From NCBI GenBank assembly GCA_937893205.1, contig CALBJU010000274.1, forward strand, positions 1 to 31,728: a stretch of DNA of 31,728 nucleotides. Direction: 5' to 3'. Source of the stretch: an uncultured Bacteroidota bacterium (GTDB lineage Bacteria > Bacteroidota > Rhodothermia > Rhodothermales > UBA10348). The notes beneath the pieces were generated by a model. That model did not search any database, was not told where the DNA came from, and saw only the letters and a program-made list of their open reading frames with translations. Both the position numbers and the translations under genes were made by a program. Below are positions 1-8,112 of the stretch, one piece after another (the stretch's first letter is position 1; each line of letters starts with the position of its first letter).

Positions 1-486
1 AGCCTTGAGGGAAACCGGGTCGACACTCAGATTTTCCTGCGTCAGAATGCGCCTCAGATAGCCTATCTGGCCCAGGTGAAACGAAAGATGCGTACACAAG
101 TGCAGTAGAAATTGCTGGGTACCAAGGTCGAATCCACCCACCTGCTCAGGATATTTCGAATCGAGGACCGAGGCGTCCAGTGCCGGAATAACGGTCTGTA
201 GGGAGGAAATCGTCGAAGCGATTTCCTCCAGAATCGATTGGCGTGTCGCTGACCTATCGGAGAATTCTCGGGTGCGGTCCCGAACGTAATCCGTTCCTCC
301 GAGCACATGACAGATGTAGTGTCTGAGATTTCCGCATCCGTGCAGTGCCAGCATTCCAGCGGGGTTGGAGATTCCCTCCGGGGCCACCCAGATGAGTTCA
401 TCATCCGGGAAAGACTCAATTTCTCGCGCCATCGCTCCGAGATCACGTGTAAGGAGAAGTTGAATTTGATCCAGTAAACTTGTCAT
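1..486 (-). CDS. DinB-like four-helix protein, 3'-truncated by the window edge
   Basis: An open frame reads from an ATG at 486 to base 1 without a stop, giving 162 residues; the gene continues outside the window. The product looks like the DinB/YfiT-like metal-binding four-helix bundle superfamily. Residues His49 (in LALHGCGNLRHYI), His133 and His137 (in HLSFHLGQI) fit the family's three-histidine metal site, and the HLGQIGYLRR segment is typical of the last helix. Family members include thiol-dependent transferases and many proteins of unknown role; no substrate can be given. It lies 54 bases downstream of the TonB-dependent receptor on the same strand, so co-transcription is possible. No signal peptide is seen, so it is probably cytoplasmic. 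A 127-codon frame at 63-446 on the same strand is a shadow of this gene. Confidence 0.8.
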   Translation of the reverse strand, partial: MTSLLDQIQLLLTRDLGAMAREIESFPDDELIWVAPEGISNPAGMLALHGCGNLRHYICHVLGGTDYVRDRTREFSDRSATRQSILEEIASTISSLQTVIPALDASVLDSKYPEQVGGFDLGTQQFLLHLCTHLSFHLGQIGYLRRILTQENLSVDPVSLKA

Positions 487-540
487 ACGGACGTACTCAC
501 TTTGATTGACCTGCAGATTCGCTCCCACTCCTGATCGCTT

Positions 541-2622
541 CTAGAATCTCAGCTCAAACCCGAGAGAGATCGTGCGCGACGCGGCAGGAAATATGAACAG
601 AGTTTCGGAACCTGCGGGGTCCTGATAAGCCGTGCTGTTGTACTCATTATCCAGTGCGTTGAAGACATCCAACGTTACCGAATAAGCCTCTCGCGAATAG
701 GTGACCCGCGCATCGAGGGTCGAGTAATCTGGCAGCTCCGTCGTATTGGCATCATCCACATAGGTCTTTCGAATTCCTTTCAGCACGACGCTCGTGGTCA
801 CCGGACCCATGTCAGCCACGACGCCACCACTGAAGGCGTGACGAGGAATTGCCTTCACCGCGTTGCCCTTGTTTTCTCCGATCTGGGACGTGACATCCTG
901 GAGCGTGTAATTCAGGAATGCCGACCCAACCCCGTTTTTCGCTGTGCTGATGCCCGTTTCAATGCCTCGATGGCGGCTCTTTCCAATATTGACATTCGAA
1001 AAGGTCTCGAACGAGAAGTCGATTTCGTTCGTCATATCGATGGTGTACACCGACGTGCTGATCATGGTCGACCAGCCATTCGTTCCCCTGATTCGGTGAT
1101 AAAAACCAATTTCGTAGCTGGTGCCTTCCTGAGGAATGAGGCTCGCATTCGCGATCTGGATGGAAAAGGGAGGGAAGGGTACCGGGAAGGCTCGAAGATC
1201 GTAAAGTTGATCGAGTGTGGGAGCCTTGAAGGAGCGGCTGACGCTCGCATACACATTGCCTACCTGAGAGGAGGAGGAGCTGTACCGATAATTCAGTCCG
1301 GCTTTTGGGCTGAACGCCGTGTGCGAGGCCGACGGCACGGACTCCGACAGTCCCTCCACTTCGTCAAATGAATCATTGATCCAGTCGACTCGTGCTCCCA
1401 GAGATAACTTCAGTTTCGAGGAGGGGTTGAGGTCGAGATGGGCGTATCCGGCGGCGCCGTTTCGTGAGGCCGAACCATCGGAGAGTACATCTCCCGGATC
1501 GCCCGAGGCGCCCAAATAAGCATCTGCCAGACCTCCTGTGGCGATGTGACGATATCGCGTGTCCAGTGTGCCGAAAAAACCATCCATACCCACTAAGAGT
1601 TGATTGTCGATCGGTAAGGGGAGTGAAACACCTGAAATCTGAACATTGGATTTGAAACTGAGGGCGTCAACCTGCCTTTTCTGCGTGTCGGCGAAATCTG
1701 CGCTCAGAGGAAGGGTGCGGATGAGGTCTTGATTGCGAAGCTCCCCGGTAATCGAGGCATCGATCTTTCCCATACTCGCCTGCCAGCCTCCGTCGAGAGA
1801 GGCTCGAAAAGTCTGCTCCTCTGCGCCGTCGAACTGAAAGAAAGCGAGGCTCTCGGTCCCGTCATCGGTGATGTCGGTAGAAAGAAGCGGTCCGGGCGTG
1901 TCGAATTCGCGCACATTAAGGGATGCGCTCAGAACGAGCGTTCGGTCTTCTTCGCTAACCACCTGATAGGACCCCTGCAGCGTTCCAGACTTGCGTTCGC
2001 TGTGATCCCGAAATCCGTCGCTTGAGGAAAAATCGCCGAGTATTGAGTACCGATTGCTCAAAAGGGAAGCGTGAATAGTGCGCACGCCCAGGTTTCCGGT
2101 GCTCGCCCGCAAGAGACCGGCAGTTTCCTGAATCGCCTCGGTTCGCACATTGATGACCGCTCCGATGGCAGCATCGCCATAAAGTGAAGAGGCGCCGCCT
2201 CTCAGTACTTCGACGACCGTGGACGACGAGATTGTGATCTGCTCCCAATTAACCAGCCCGTTCTCCAGATTGTTGATCGGCTTTCCGTTCAGCAGCACGA
2301 CAACATATTCGGCCTCACCCCCTCCGTAAAACCCGCGGGTAACCGATTGGGGAGAATATCCGAGACCATGGAAATCCAGGAAGGTCATTCCCTGGATGAA
2401 TCCAAGTAGGCTGGACGCATTTCTGTTTGGAAGAACCCGCAAATCCCTGGCGGTGAGCACCGAGACGCCGACTGTCGAGGACGAAAGCGCGGAAGCAACT
2501 CTTTCAGCCGTGACGACGATTGGGTCGAGCGTCCGAGTCATGGTCGAGTCCGCTTCCTGCGCGTGGGCAGTGGAACTGAGGATCATCCCCGAAAGCAGTA
2601 GAATTGCGGAGCAAAGCTTCAT
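541..2622 (-). CDS. TonB-dependent outer-membrane receptor
   Basis: The 693-residue product should be a 22-strand outer-membrane barrel with an N-terminal plug, importing a ligand with TonB energy. I chose the ATG at 2622 rather than one 21 codons upstream because a clear signal peptide follows it (residues 1-22, ending AHAQ). A TonB-box-like stretch LDPIVVTAERV follows, then the plug domain with VEVLRGGASSLYGDAAIGAVINV, and the protein ends in an aromatic residue (GFELRF), as outer-membrane barrels do. It lacks an obvious N-terminal carboxypeptidase-regulatory-like domain and no SusD gene is adjacent, so it resembles siderophore/cobalamin-type receptors more than SusC. The ligand is not readable from the sequence. 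It is divergent from the propeller gene at 2835. Confidence 0.93.
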   Translation of the reverse strand: MKLCSAILLLSGMILSSTAHAQEADSTMTRTLDPIVVTAERVASALSSSTVGVSVLTARDLRVLPNRNASSLLGFIQGMTFLDFHGLGYSPQSVTRGFYGGGEAEYVVVLLNGKPINNLENGLVNWEQITISSSTVVEVLRGGASSLYGDAAIGAVINVRTEAIQETAGLLRASTGNLGVRTIHASLLSNRYSILGDFSSSDGFRDHSERKSGTLQGSYQVVSEEDRTLVLSASLNVREFDTPGPLLSTDITDDGTESLAFFQFDGAEEQTFRASLDGGWQASMGKIDASITGELRNQDLIRTLPLSADFADTQKRQVDALSFKSNVQISGVSLPLPIDNQLLVGMDGFFGTLDTRYRHIATGGLADAYLGASGDPGDVLSDGSASRNGAAGYAHLDLNPSSKLKLSLGARVDWINDSFDEVEGLSESVPSASHTAFSPKAGLNYRYSSSSSQVGNVYASVSRSFKAPTLDQLYDLRAFPVPFPPFSIQIANASLIPQEGTSYEIGFYHRIRGTNGWSTMISTSVYTIDMTNEIDFSFETFSNVNIGKSRHRGIETGISTAKNGVGSAFLNYTLQDVTSQIGENKGNAVKAIPRHAFSGGVVADMGPVTTSVVLKGIRKTYVDDANTTELPDYSTLDARVTYSREAYSVTLDVFNALDNEYNSTAYQDPAGSETLFIFPAASRTISLGFELRF

Positions 2623-2663
2623 CTTGAAATGGTTTTGGCGTGGAAGTCGATTTGAGCATTCTT

Positions 2664-2693
2664 GTAAGATATAACGTGGCGGCACGATCTCAA
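2664..2693 (-). promoter_or_regulatory. Candidate Bacteroidota-type promoter for the TonB receptor
   Basis: On the minus strand, TTG (2693-2691), 19 bases, then TATCTTAC (2671-2664) resembles the Bacteroidota pattern TTG/TTTG, 17-23 bases, TAnnTTTG. The -7 box has one mismatch. It lies about 40 bases upstream of the receptor ATG. This is a motif match only. Confidence 0.3.
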
Positions 2694-2736
2694 TGCATCT
2701 TTTCGTTCTGCCCCTGCGTTGTGCAGGCTGAATGAA

Positions 2737-2769
2737 TCTGTCGATATTCGGTCAAATAGGCTATGTTTG
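2737..2769 (+). promoter_or_regulatory. Candidate Bacteroidota-type promoter for the BNR propeller gene
   Basis: TCTG (2737-2740), 21 bases, then TATGTTTG (2762-2769) matches TAnnTTTG fully at the -7 box and TTTG with one mismatch at the -33 box. It is 65 bases upstream of the ATG at 2835, in the intergenic space between divergent genes. This is a motif match only. Confidence 0.35.
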
Positions 2770-2834
2770 CGATCCGCCTTCTGATCGAAAACCCACCTGT
2801 GATTCGGCAATCCATCCTACCATTGAGCTTTACC

Positions 2835-5800
2835 ATGAATAAGATCTCCCTGCTGCTTATCGCTGCCATTCTGCTTGTCCTCCCAGTATCTGTGGTTTCC
2901 GCACAGGAGCGCGATGCTGAGGAGAAAATGAGCGCGGAAACCTTCGATGGACTGAAACTGCGAAATATTGGGCCTGGCTTTATGTCGGGACGGATCTCGG
3001 ACATCGCCATCCATCCTGAGGACGATTCTATCTGGTATGTCGCCGTTGCATCGGGTGGAGTCTGGAAAACGGACAATGCAGGAACGACCTGGACGCCCGT
3101 ATTCGATGAGGAGACCTCCTATTCAACGGGAAGCGTTACTATCGATTCCAGCAATCCGCACGTCGTCTGGGTGGGAACGGGCGAAAACGTAGGCGGACGC
3201 CACATGGGCTACGGAGATGGAGTGTATCGAAGCGACGATGGGGGTGCTACCTGGACCAACATGGGCCTCAAAAACTCGGAGCACGTTTCGACAATCATTG
3301 TACATCCGACAAACTCTGATGTGATCTGGGTAGCAGCGCAGGGCCCGCTCTGGACATCGGGCGGCGACCGTGGCCTCTACAAATCGAGCGACGGTGGACA
3401 ATCCTGGCAAAAGACACTCGGTGACGATGAGTGGGTAGGAGTCACAGATATCGCCATCGACCCCCGAGATCCTGACGTGCTGTACGCGGCCACCTGGCAG
3501 CGGCACCGAACCGTTGCCGCATACATGGGCGGCGGTCCTGGAAGCGGCATTCATCGAAGCACCGATGGCGGCGATACGTGGGGGGAGCTAACCCTAGGAC
3601 TGCCCGAATCGAATATGGGCAAAATCGGAATTGCGATATCTCCACAGCGGCCAGATATCATCTACGCGGCCATCGAACTGGACCGAAAAACGGGAGGCGT
3701 GTATCGATCAACAGACAGGGGCTCTTCCTGGACGAAAATGTCGGACACCGTATCTGGAGCCACCGGCCCGCACTACTATCAGGAGCTGTACGCATCACCC
3801 CACCAGTTCGAGCGCCTGTATCTGATGGATGCTAATCTTCAGATCTCTGACGATGGTGGCAAGAATTTTTTCCGGATGAATGAGCGAGACAAGCACGGGG
3901 ATAACCACGCAATCGCGTTTCGAATGGATGATCCCGACTATCTGCTTGTGGGATCAGACGGCGGTCTCTACGAAAGCTTCGACCTGACGAAAAGCTGGCG
4001 TTTCATCGAGAATCTTCCCGTGACGCAATACTACAAAGTGGCCCTCGACGATACCGAGCCTTTCTACAACATTTTTGGAGGCACGCAGGACAACAGTACC
4101 CAGGGAGGTCCCTCGCGAACGGATAATGTCCAAGGCATCCAGAATTCAGACTGGCGAATAGTCCTGAACTGGGATGGTCACCAGCCGGCGACCGAACCTG
4201 GAAATCCTGACATCATGTACGCTGAGAGGCAGGAGGGAGCGCTATCCAGGATCGACATGATCACAGGTGAGGTGGTAGATATTCAACCTCAACCGGGCGC
4301 AGACGAAGACTACGAGCGCTTCAACTGGGATTCGCCCATTCTGGTGAGCCCCCATCAGGCGTCCCGCATCTACTTTGCATCGCAGCGTGTATGGCGCTCC
4401 GATAACCGTGGAGACAACTGGACGGCGATCTCCGGGGATCTGACGCGGAATCAGGACCGATTCACCCTTCCAATCATGGGGAGCACCCAGAGTTGGGACA
4501 ATGCGTGGGATGTGGGGGCGATGTCCAACTATAACACGATTACTTCGCTGGCGGAATCTCCCTTGCAGGAAGGGCTGATCTACGCGGGAACGGACGACGG
4601 ACTCATTCAGGTGACCGAAGACGGGGGCGCGAACTGGAGAGCGCTCGAGGTGGGATCCCTGCCCGGATTACCCGCAACAGCTTTTGTCAATGACATCAAG
4701 GCCGATCTGCACGATGCCAACACCGTCTATGCAGTTCTGGATAACCACAAGTACGGTGATTACACCCCGTATTTGTTCAAGAGCACCGATCGAGGGCGAA
4801 ACTGGCGCTCCATTCGTGGCAATCTCCCTGATCGGACATTGGCCTGGAGATTGGTTCAGGATCACGTCGATGCGGATCTCATGTTCGCCGCGACCGAGTT
4901 TGGAATCTATTTCACGGTGGACGGTGGCGGAACTTGGGTCAAACTCACCGGCGGCATGCCAACGATCTCGTTCAGGGATCTTGGGATCCAGAAAAGAGAA
5001 AATGACCTCGTTGGAGCATCCTTCGGCCGCGGTTTCTTTGTTCTAGATGATTACAGCGCCCTTCGCGGCGTTTCGGCCACTCAGTTGGAGGAAGAAGCGA
5101 CGCTGTTTCCGACACGAAACGCGTGGTGGTACGTTCCGCGCCCCATGCTGAGCTTTGGCGCCGGGAGGGGATCGCAGGGCAGTTCGCATTATTTGGCGCC
5201 CAATCCTCCGTTTGGAGCCGTCTTCACGTACTATCTGCGGGATGGATTGATGACCCGGGAAGAAGTCAGACAGAAGGCCGAGAAAGAAGCCGTCGAGGCG
5301 GGACGATCCGTTGAGTTTCCCGGATGGGCCGCGGTGGAAGCCGAAAGACGGGAGTCGGATCCGACCATTTTTTTTACAGTGACGGACGCAGATGGGAATG
5401 TGGTTCGCCGTGTTGAGGGCGAGGTGACCAGCGGCTTTCATCGGGTAGCCTGGGACCTGAAATTTCCCTCTCCGCAGGCCGTTGGATTAACCGTTACGGA
5501 TACCGGTACCAGCGGCATGCTGGCCGCGCCCGGTACGTACATCGTCACCATGTCCAAAGGGGTGAATGGAGAGGTAACAAAACTGTCTTCACCACAGACT
5601 TTCGAAGTCGTGCCGCTGCGCGCGGGGGCGTTGGAGGGTTCGTCACATGAAGAGGTAGCGGCATTTTGGAGAATGCTGGAGACGGCGACCCGAGCGGCAT
5701 CGGCTGTACAGTCTACTCTTTCGAAGGCGCTGCAAACCGTAGATGCCATGCAGGTTGCCCTCGGTAGGGCGACGGCCGCTCCAGGCGACCTGGATTCTAG

Positions 5801-6119
5801 AATCCATCAGGCAAAACAGGACCTGCTGGAACTCGACTCAGGGTTAAACGGATTGGGGTCGAAGCGCCAACCGGGAGAGAAAACCCGGCCCACCGTGGGT
5901 AACAGGCTGTCTGCAGTAGAAAGGGGCGTGGGCAATTCGACCTACGGGCCGACGGCCACACATGAGCAGCAGCTCCAGATCGCGCACAATCAGTTGACCG
6001 GATATCGAACCACTCTGGAAGAGCTCCTGGAACGACTATCGGGACTAAGCCGAGATCTCATTGCCGCAGGTGCACCGTGGATCGAAGGTGACGCGCTCCC
6101 GTGGGGTGATAATCGGTAG
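2835..6119 (+). CDS. Exported BNR/sortilin-like beta-propeller protein
   Basis: The 1094-residue product is of the VPS10/sortilin-like, WD40/YVTN/BNR-repeat type often annotated as glycosyl hydrolase in Bacteroidota. I chose the ATG at 2835, 24 codons into the open frame, because it opens a signal peptide (residues 1-24, ending VVSAQ). At least nine Asp-box-like repeats are visible, such as VWKTDNAGTTWTP, VYRSDDGGATWT, LYKSSDGGQSWQ, VYRSTDRGSSWT and LFKSTDRGRNWR, spread over roughly residues 60-740 and forming two propellers. The last 350 residues hold a beta-rich segment near FFTVTDADGNVVRRVEGEV and a helical tail. No catalytic residues are evident, so binding or proteolysis-related roles are as likely as glycosidase activity. 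It is convergent with the DUF418 gene, with a 27-base gap. Confidence 0.9.
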   Translation: MNKISLLLIAAILLVLPVSVVSAQERDAEEKMSAETFDGLKLRNIGPGFMSGRISDIAIHPEDDSIWYVAVASGGVWKTDNAGTTWTPVFDEETSYSTGSVTIDSSNPHVVWVGTGENVGGRHMGYGDGVYRSDDGGATWTNMGLKNSEHVSTIIVHPTNSDVIWVAAQGPLWTSGGDRGLYKSSDGGQSWQKTLGDDEWVGVTDIAIDPRDPDVLYAATWQRHRTVAAYMGGGPGSGIHRSTDGGDTWGELTLGLPESNMGKIGIAISPQRPDIIYAAIELDRKTGGVYRSTDRGSSWTKMSDTVSGATGPHYYQELYASPHQFERLYLMDANLQISDDGGKNFFRMNERDKHGDNHAIAFRMDDPDYLLVGSDGGLYESFDLTKSWRFIENLPVTQYYKVALDDTEPFYNIFGGTQDNSTQGGPSRTDNVQGIQNSDWRIVLNWDGHQPATEPGNPDIMYAERQEGALSRIDMITGEVVDIQPQPGADEDYERFNWDSPILVSPHQASRIYFASQRVWRSDNRGDNWTAISGDLTRNQDRFTLPIMGSTQSWDNAWDVGAMSNYNTITSLAESPLQEGLIYAGTDDGLIQVTEDGGANWRALEVGSLPGLPATAFVNDIKADLHDANTVYAVLDNHKYGDYTPYLFKSTDRGRNWRSIRGNLPDRTLAWRLVQDHVDADLMFAATEFGIYFTVDGGGTWVKLTGGMPTISFRDLGIQKRENDLVGASFGRGFFVLDDYSALRGVSATQLEEEATLFPTRNAWWYVPRPMLSFGAGRGSQGSSHYLAPNPPFGAVFTYYLRDGLMTREEVRQKAEKEAVEAGRSVEFPGWAAVEAERRESDPTIFFTVTDADGNVVRRVEGEVTSGFHRVAWDLKFPSPQAVGLTVTDTGTSGMLAAPGTYIVTMSKGVNGEVTKLSSPQTFEVVPLRAGALEGSSHEEVAAFWRMLETATRAASAVQSTLSKALQTVDAMQVALGRATAAPGDLDSRIHQAKQDLLELDSGLNGLGSKRQPGEKTRPTVGNRLSAVERGVGNSTYGPTATHEQQLQIAHNQLTGYRTTLEELLERLSGLSRDLIAAGAPWIEGDALPWGDNR

Positions 6120-6146
6120 AAAGCTTCCCCCGTGACGGGATAGGGA

Positions 6147-7382
6147 TCATGACCCTACGGTTACTTCGCGTACAAAAGGCTGTTTTTGCATATAGACAAG
6201 AGAGCGCCAGAGCCACTCGAGGGGTCCGAAACGGAAATACTTCAACCAGATAGGTGAGATGATAATCTGAAGGGTCCATATGGCCAGCACGATTCCGAAC
6301 TGGCCTGTGCGACTGATCTGTCCGAAATATCCCAGTCCATGGCCGTAAAAAATGAGCGTCGCCAATACGGTTTGAAGGATGTAGTGCGTGAAGGCCATGC
6401 GACCCACTGCGGCCAAGGAATTCATGATCCGGGATAATCCTGCCTGACAGACGAGCATGATCCCTCCAATCCAACCAAGGCTGACCAGAATGCTCGCCCA
6501 GTAGTTGAATTGCAGCCCGAGAAAGAAATAATTCGGTGATTCCCAATCGTTCGATATGTTTGTATACATGCCGTAGCCCACGATAGGGAGGCCTATCGCG
6601 AGAGCGATGCCGATCAGAATGAGATAGAATCTGCGCGATCGTTTCGCGCTGAAAATATCCATTTTGAACAACGCCATACCCAAGAGCATGAGGCCGCTCA
6701 CGCGCCAAAATGCCCAAAACAAAAAAGACGCTATTTCCAACTCTCGTGCAGCATTCGTTCGATGCTCCATTTGAGTCATCCAATCGCTCTGGTAGATCTG
6801 AACCTCACGTTCTCTTTCCTCGAGGGAAGGCTTGAAGTCCTTGTTCAGCGATTGGAGTTCATCCGCACTCATAAACTCGACCGACAATCCGCCGGCAAGT
6901 GATATCAGCGAACCTACCGCGAGGAACGCGAGACCCCAGACAATCAGCTTTTTCGGTGTGGATTTGCGGAAGAGAAAAACGAACATGCCACACATTCCAT
7001 ACCAGAACAGGATATCGCCATGCCAGAGTAGATGTGCGTGCAGCAGGCCAAAGACGGCAAGCAATCCGACTCTGCGATAGTGGGTTTTGCCGAAAGAAAC
7101 GCCTTTTGCTTTACTACGCTCCCAACCCAAAATGATACCCGCGCCGAAGAGCATCGAAAAAATGTTCATGAACTTCTGGTCCGCCAACAGGTGGGTCAAC
7201 TTCCAGATCCAACCGTCCAATCCCTCAAGGCTTCCCCAAGCGGTTGGGTCGAAATATGTAGCATTTGGCATCGAAAACGATCCGATATTCATGGTCAATA
7301 TGCCCAGAAGGGCAAAGCCACGAAGGACGTCCAGCGACTGAATCCGCTCCCTTTCTTGAATGGGTAAAATGTGAGTTGTCAT
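6147..7382 (-). CDS. DUF418 family multi-pass inner-membrane protein
   Basis: The 411-residue product has the DUF418 hallmarks: RIQSLDVLRGFALLGILTMNI near the N-terminus, and near the C-terminus FRFGPLEWLWRSLVYMQ. About eight to ten hydrophobic segments are visible, e.g. LLAVFGLLHAHLLWHGDILFW followed by GMCGMFVFLF. DUF418 proteins (YeiB-like) have no agreed activity; the N-terminal part resembles acyltransferase-3-type membrane proteins. I chose the ATG at 7382 over one at 7442 because family similarity begins shortly after it. The ATG sits 10 bases after the distal stop of the small membrane gene upstream (stop at 7393-7395), which suggests an operon. Confidence 0.92.
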   Translation of the reverse strand: MTTHILPIQERERIQSLDVLRGFALLGILTMNIGSFSMPNATYFDPTAWGSLEGLDGWIWKLTHLLADQKFMNIFSMLFGAGIILGWERSKAKGVSFGKTHYRRVGLLAVFGLLHAHLLWHGDILFWYGMCGMFVFLFRKSTPKKLIVWGLAFLAVGSLISLAGGLSVEFMSADELQSLNKDFKPSLEEREREVQIYQSDWMTQMEHRTNAARELEIASFLFWAFWRVSGLMLLGMALFKMDIFSAKRSRRFYLILIGIALAIGLPIVGYGMYTNISNDWESPNYFFLGLQFNYWASILVSLGWIGGIMLVCQAGLSRIMNSLAAVGRMAFTHYILQTVLATLIFYGHGLGYFGQISRTGQFGIVLAIWTLQIIISPIWLKYFRFGPLEWLWRSLVYMQKQPFVREVTVGS

Positions 7383-7473
7383 TAGGTAGTGGTCATGATG
7401 AGGATGACTTCCGACGCGATCTGATAATTGCTCCGAAAACAATCAGCGGCATCATCGTGACAATCATCGCGAT

Positions 7474-7824
7474 TCACATCCAGTCGGGGATGGTCCCGGA
7501 TATTTCCGGATCTGTCATTCCGTAGACGAATCCTAACAACTGAAATCCAGCCAGCGCCAGGCCGTATGAGACCTCAGACTTTCCTGCGATCAAGGCGGCG
7601 ACGTATCCACCAAGAAAGGCTGCGCCGCCGTTATAGAAAAGTTTGGCGACCAGTACTCCGGATCTGTTTCGAACGGCAAAGTATGCCTCCTGGTCGGTGA
7701 GAATGCCACCATTGAGCACTGCGATGAGGACGAATTCGATGGTCTCAGCCACAAAAGTGATCACCATCATGCCGATGAGAATACTGGCAACGCTCCTGGC
7801 CGCTCCCGTCAAGATTGGTTTCAT
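7474..7824 (-). CDS. Small membrane protein, probably cut short by an in-frame TGA
   Basis: The frame from ATG 7824 codes 116 residues with three hydrophobic segments: about 10-37, 57-79 and 86-101. I do not recognise the family. It stops at TGA 7476-7474, directly after PDWM. Reading through this one codon in the same frame gives 26 more residues, IAMIVTMMPLIVFGAII followed by a basic RSRRK tail, then TGA at 7395-7393. That extension looks like a fourth membrane helix with a positive cytoplasmic anchor. It also brings the gene end to 10 bases from the DUF418 start. The intact gene was therefore probably 142 codons (7393-7824). A one-base change of TGA to TGG (Trp) would restore it. Mutation or sequencing error are both possible; genes here use TGA as a normal stop, so general recoding is unlikely. 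Confidence 0.65.
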   Translation of the reverse strand: MKPILTGAARSVASILIGMMVITFVAETIEFVLIAVLNGGILTDQEAYFAVRNRSGVLVAKLFYNGGAAFLGGYVAALIAGKSEVSYGLALAGFQLLGFVYGMTDPEISGTIPDWM

Positions 7825-8112
7825 TACCTGGATTAAAAGGGGGTTCGATAATTCGAGGTCTTGAGCAATGTAATGGTTGCTTCGCCTGGTGTCAGGGCTA
7901 TTATGGTCGGTCGAATCGATCTACCGAAGGATCTTTCCTATTTTCATGCCCATCAGTTCAGTCCAGAATGCATGGTTCGTGGAAACAGGACTCAAGATTG
8001 ATCTGCCTCAATCCGAAAATGAGCATGTATCGCACACGGTAACAATGGTGTACGAGCGGTGACTTGCCGGTCTTTGGTTTCAGATTCTCGTTCTTCACGA
8101 CCAGCACAGCAT
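7825..8112. other. Intergenic spacer without a supported gene
   Basis: These 288 bases separate the divergent small membrane gene and the glycosidase lipoprotein. Short open frames exist on the plus strand (e.g. 61 codons at 7877-8062), but none has a recognisable start signal or family. No clear promoter or hairpin was seen. Confidence 0.4.

Noticed and set aside
63..446. 127-codon minus-strand open frame
   Set aside because: It overlaps the DinB-like gene in another frame and has an unnatural Arg/Ser/Trp-rich composition.
838..1371. 177-codon plus-strand frame inside the TonB receptor gene
   Set aside because: Antisense shadow of a long, well-supported gene, with no family similarity.
7474..7476. 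TGA recoded as Trp or selenocysteine
   Set aside because: TGA is the normal stop of several genes here (e.g. 13590, 31558), and no SECIS-like stem was evident; a mutation or sequencing error is simpler.
7877..8062. 61-codon plus-strand frame before the glycosidase
   Set aside because: No ribosome-binding site, no recognised family, and it ends just short of the next gene; not supported as a gene.
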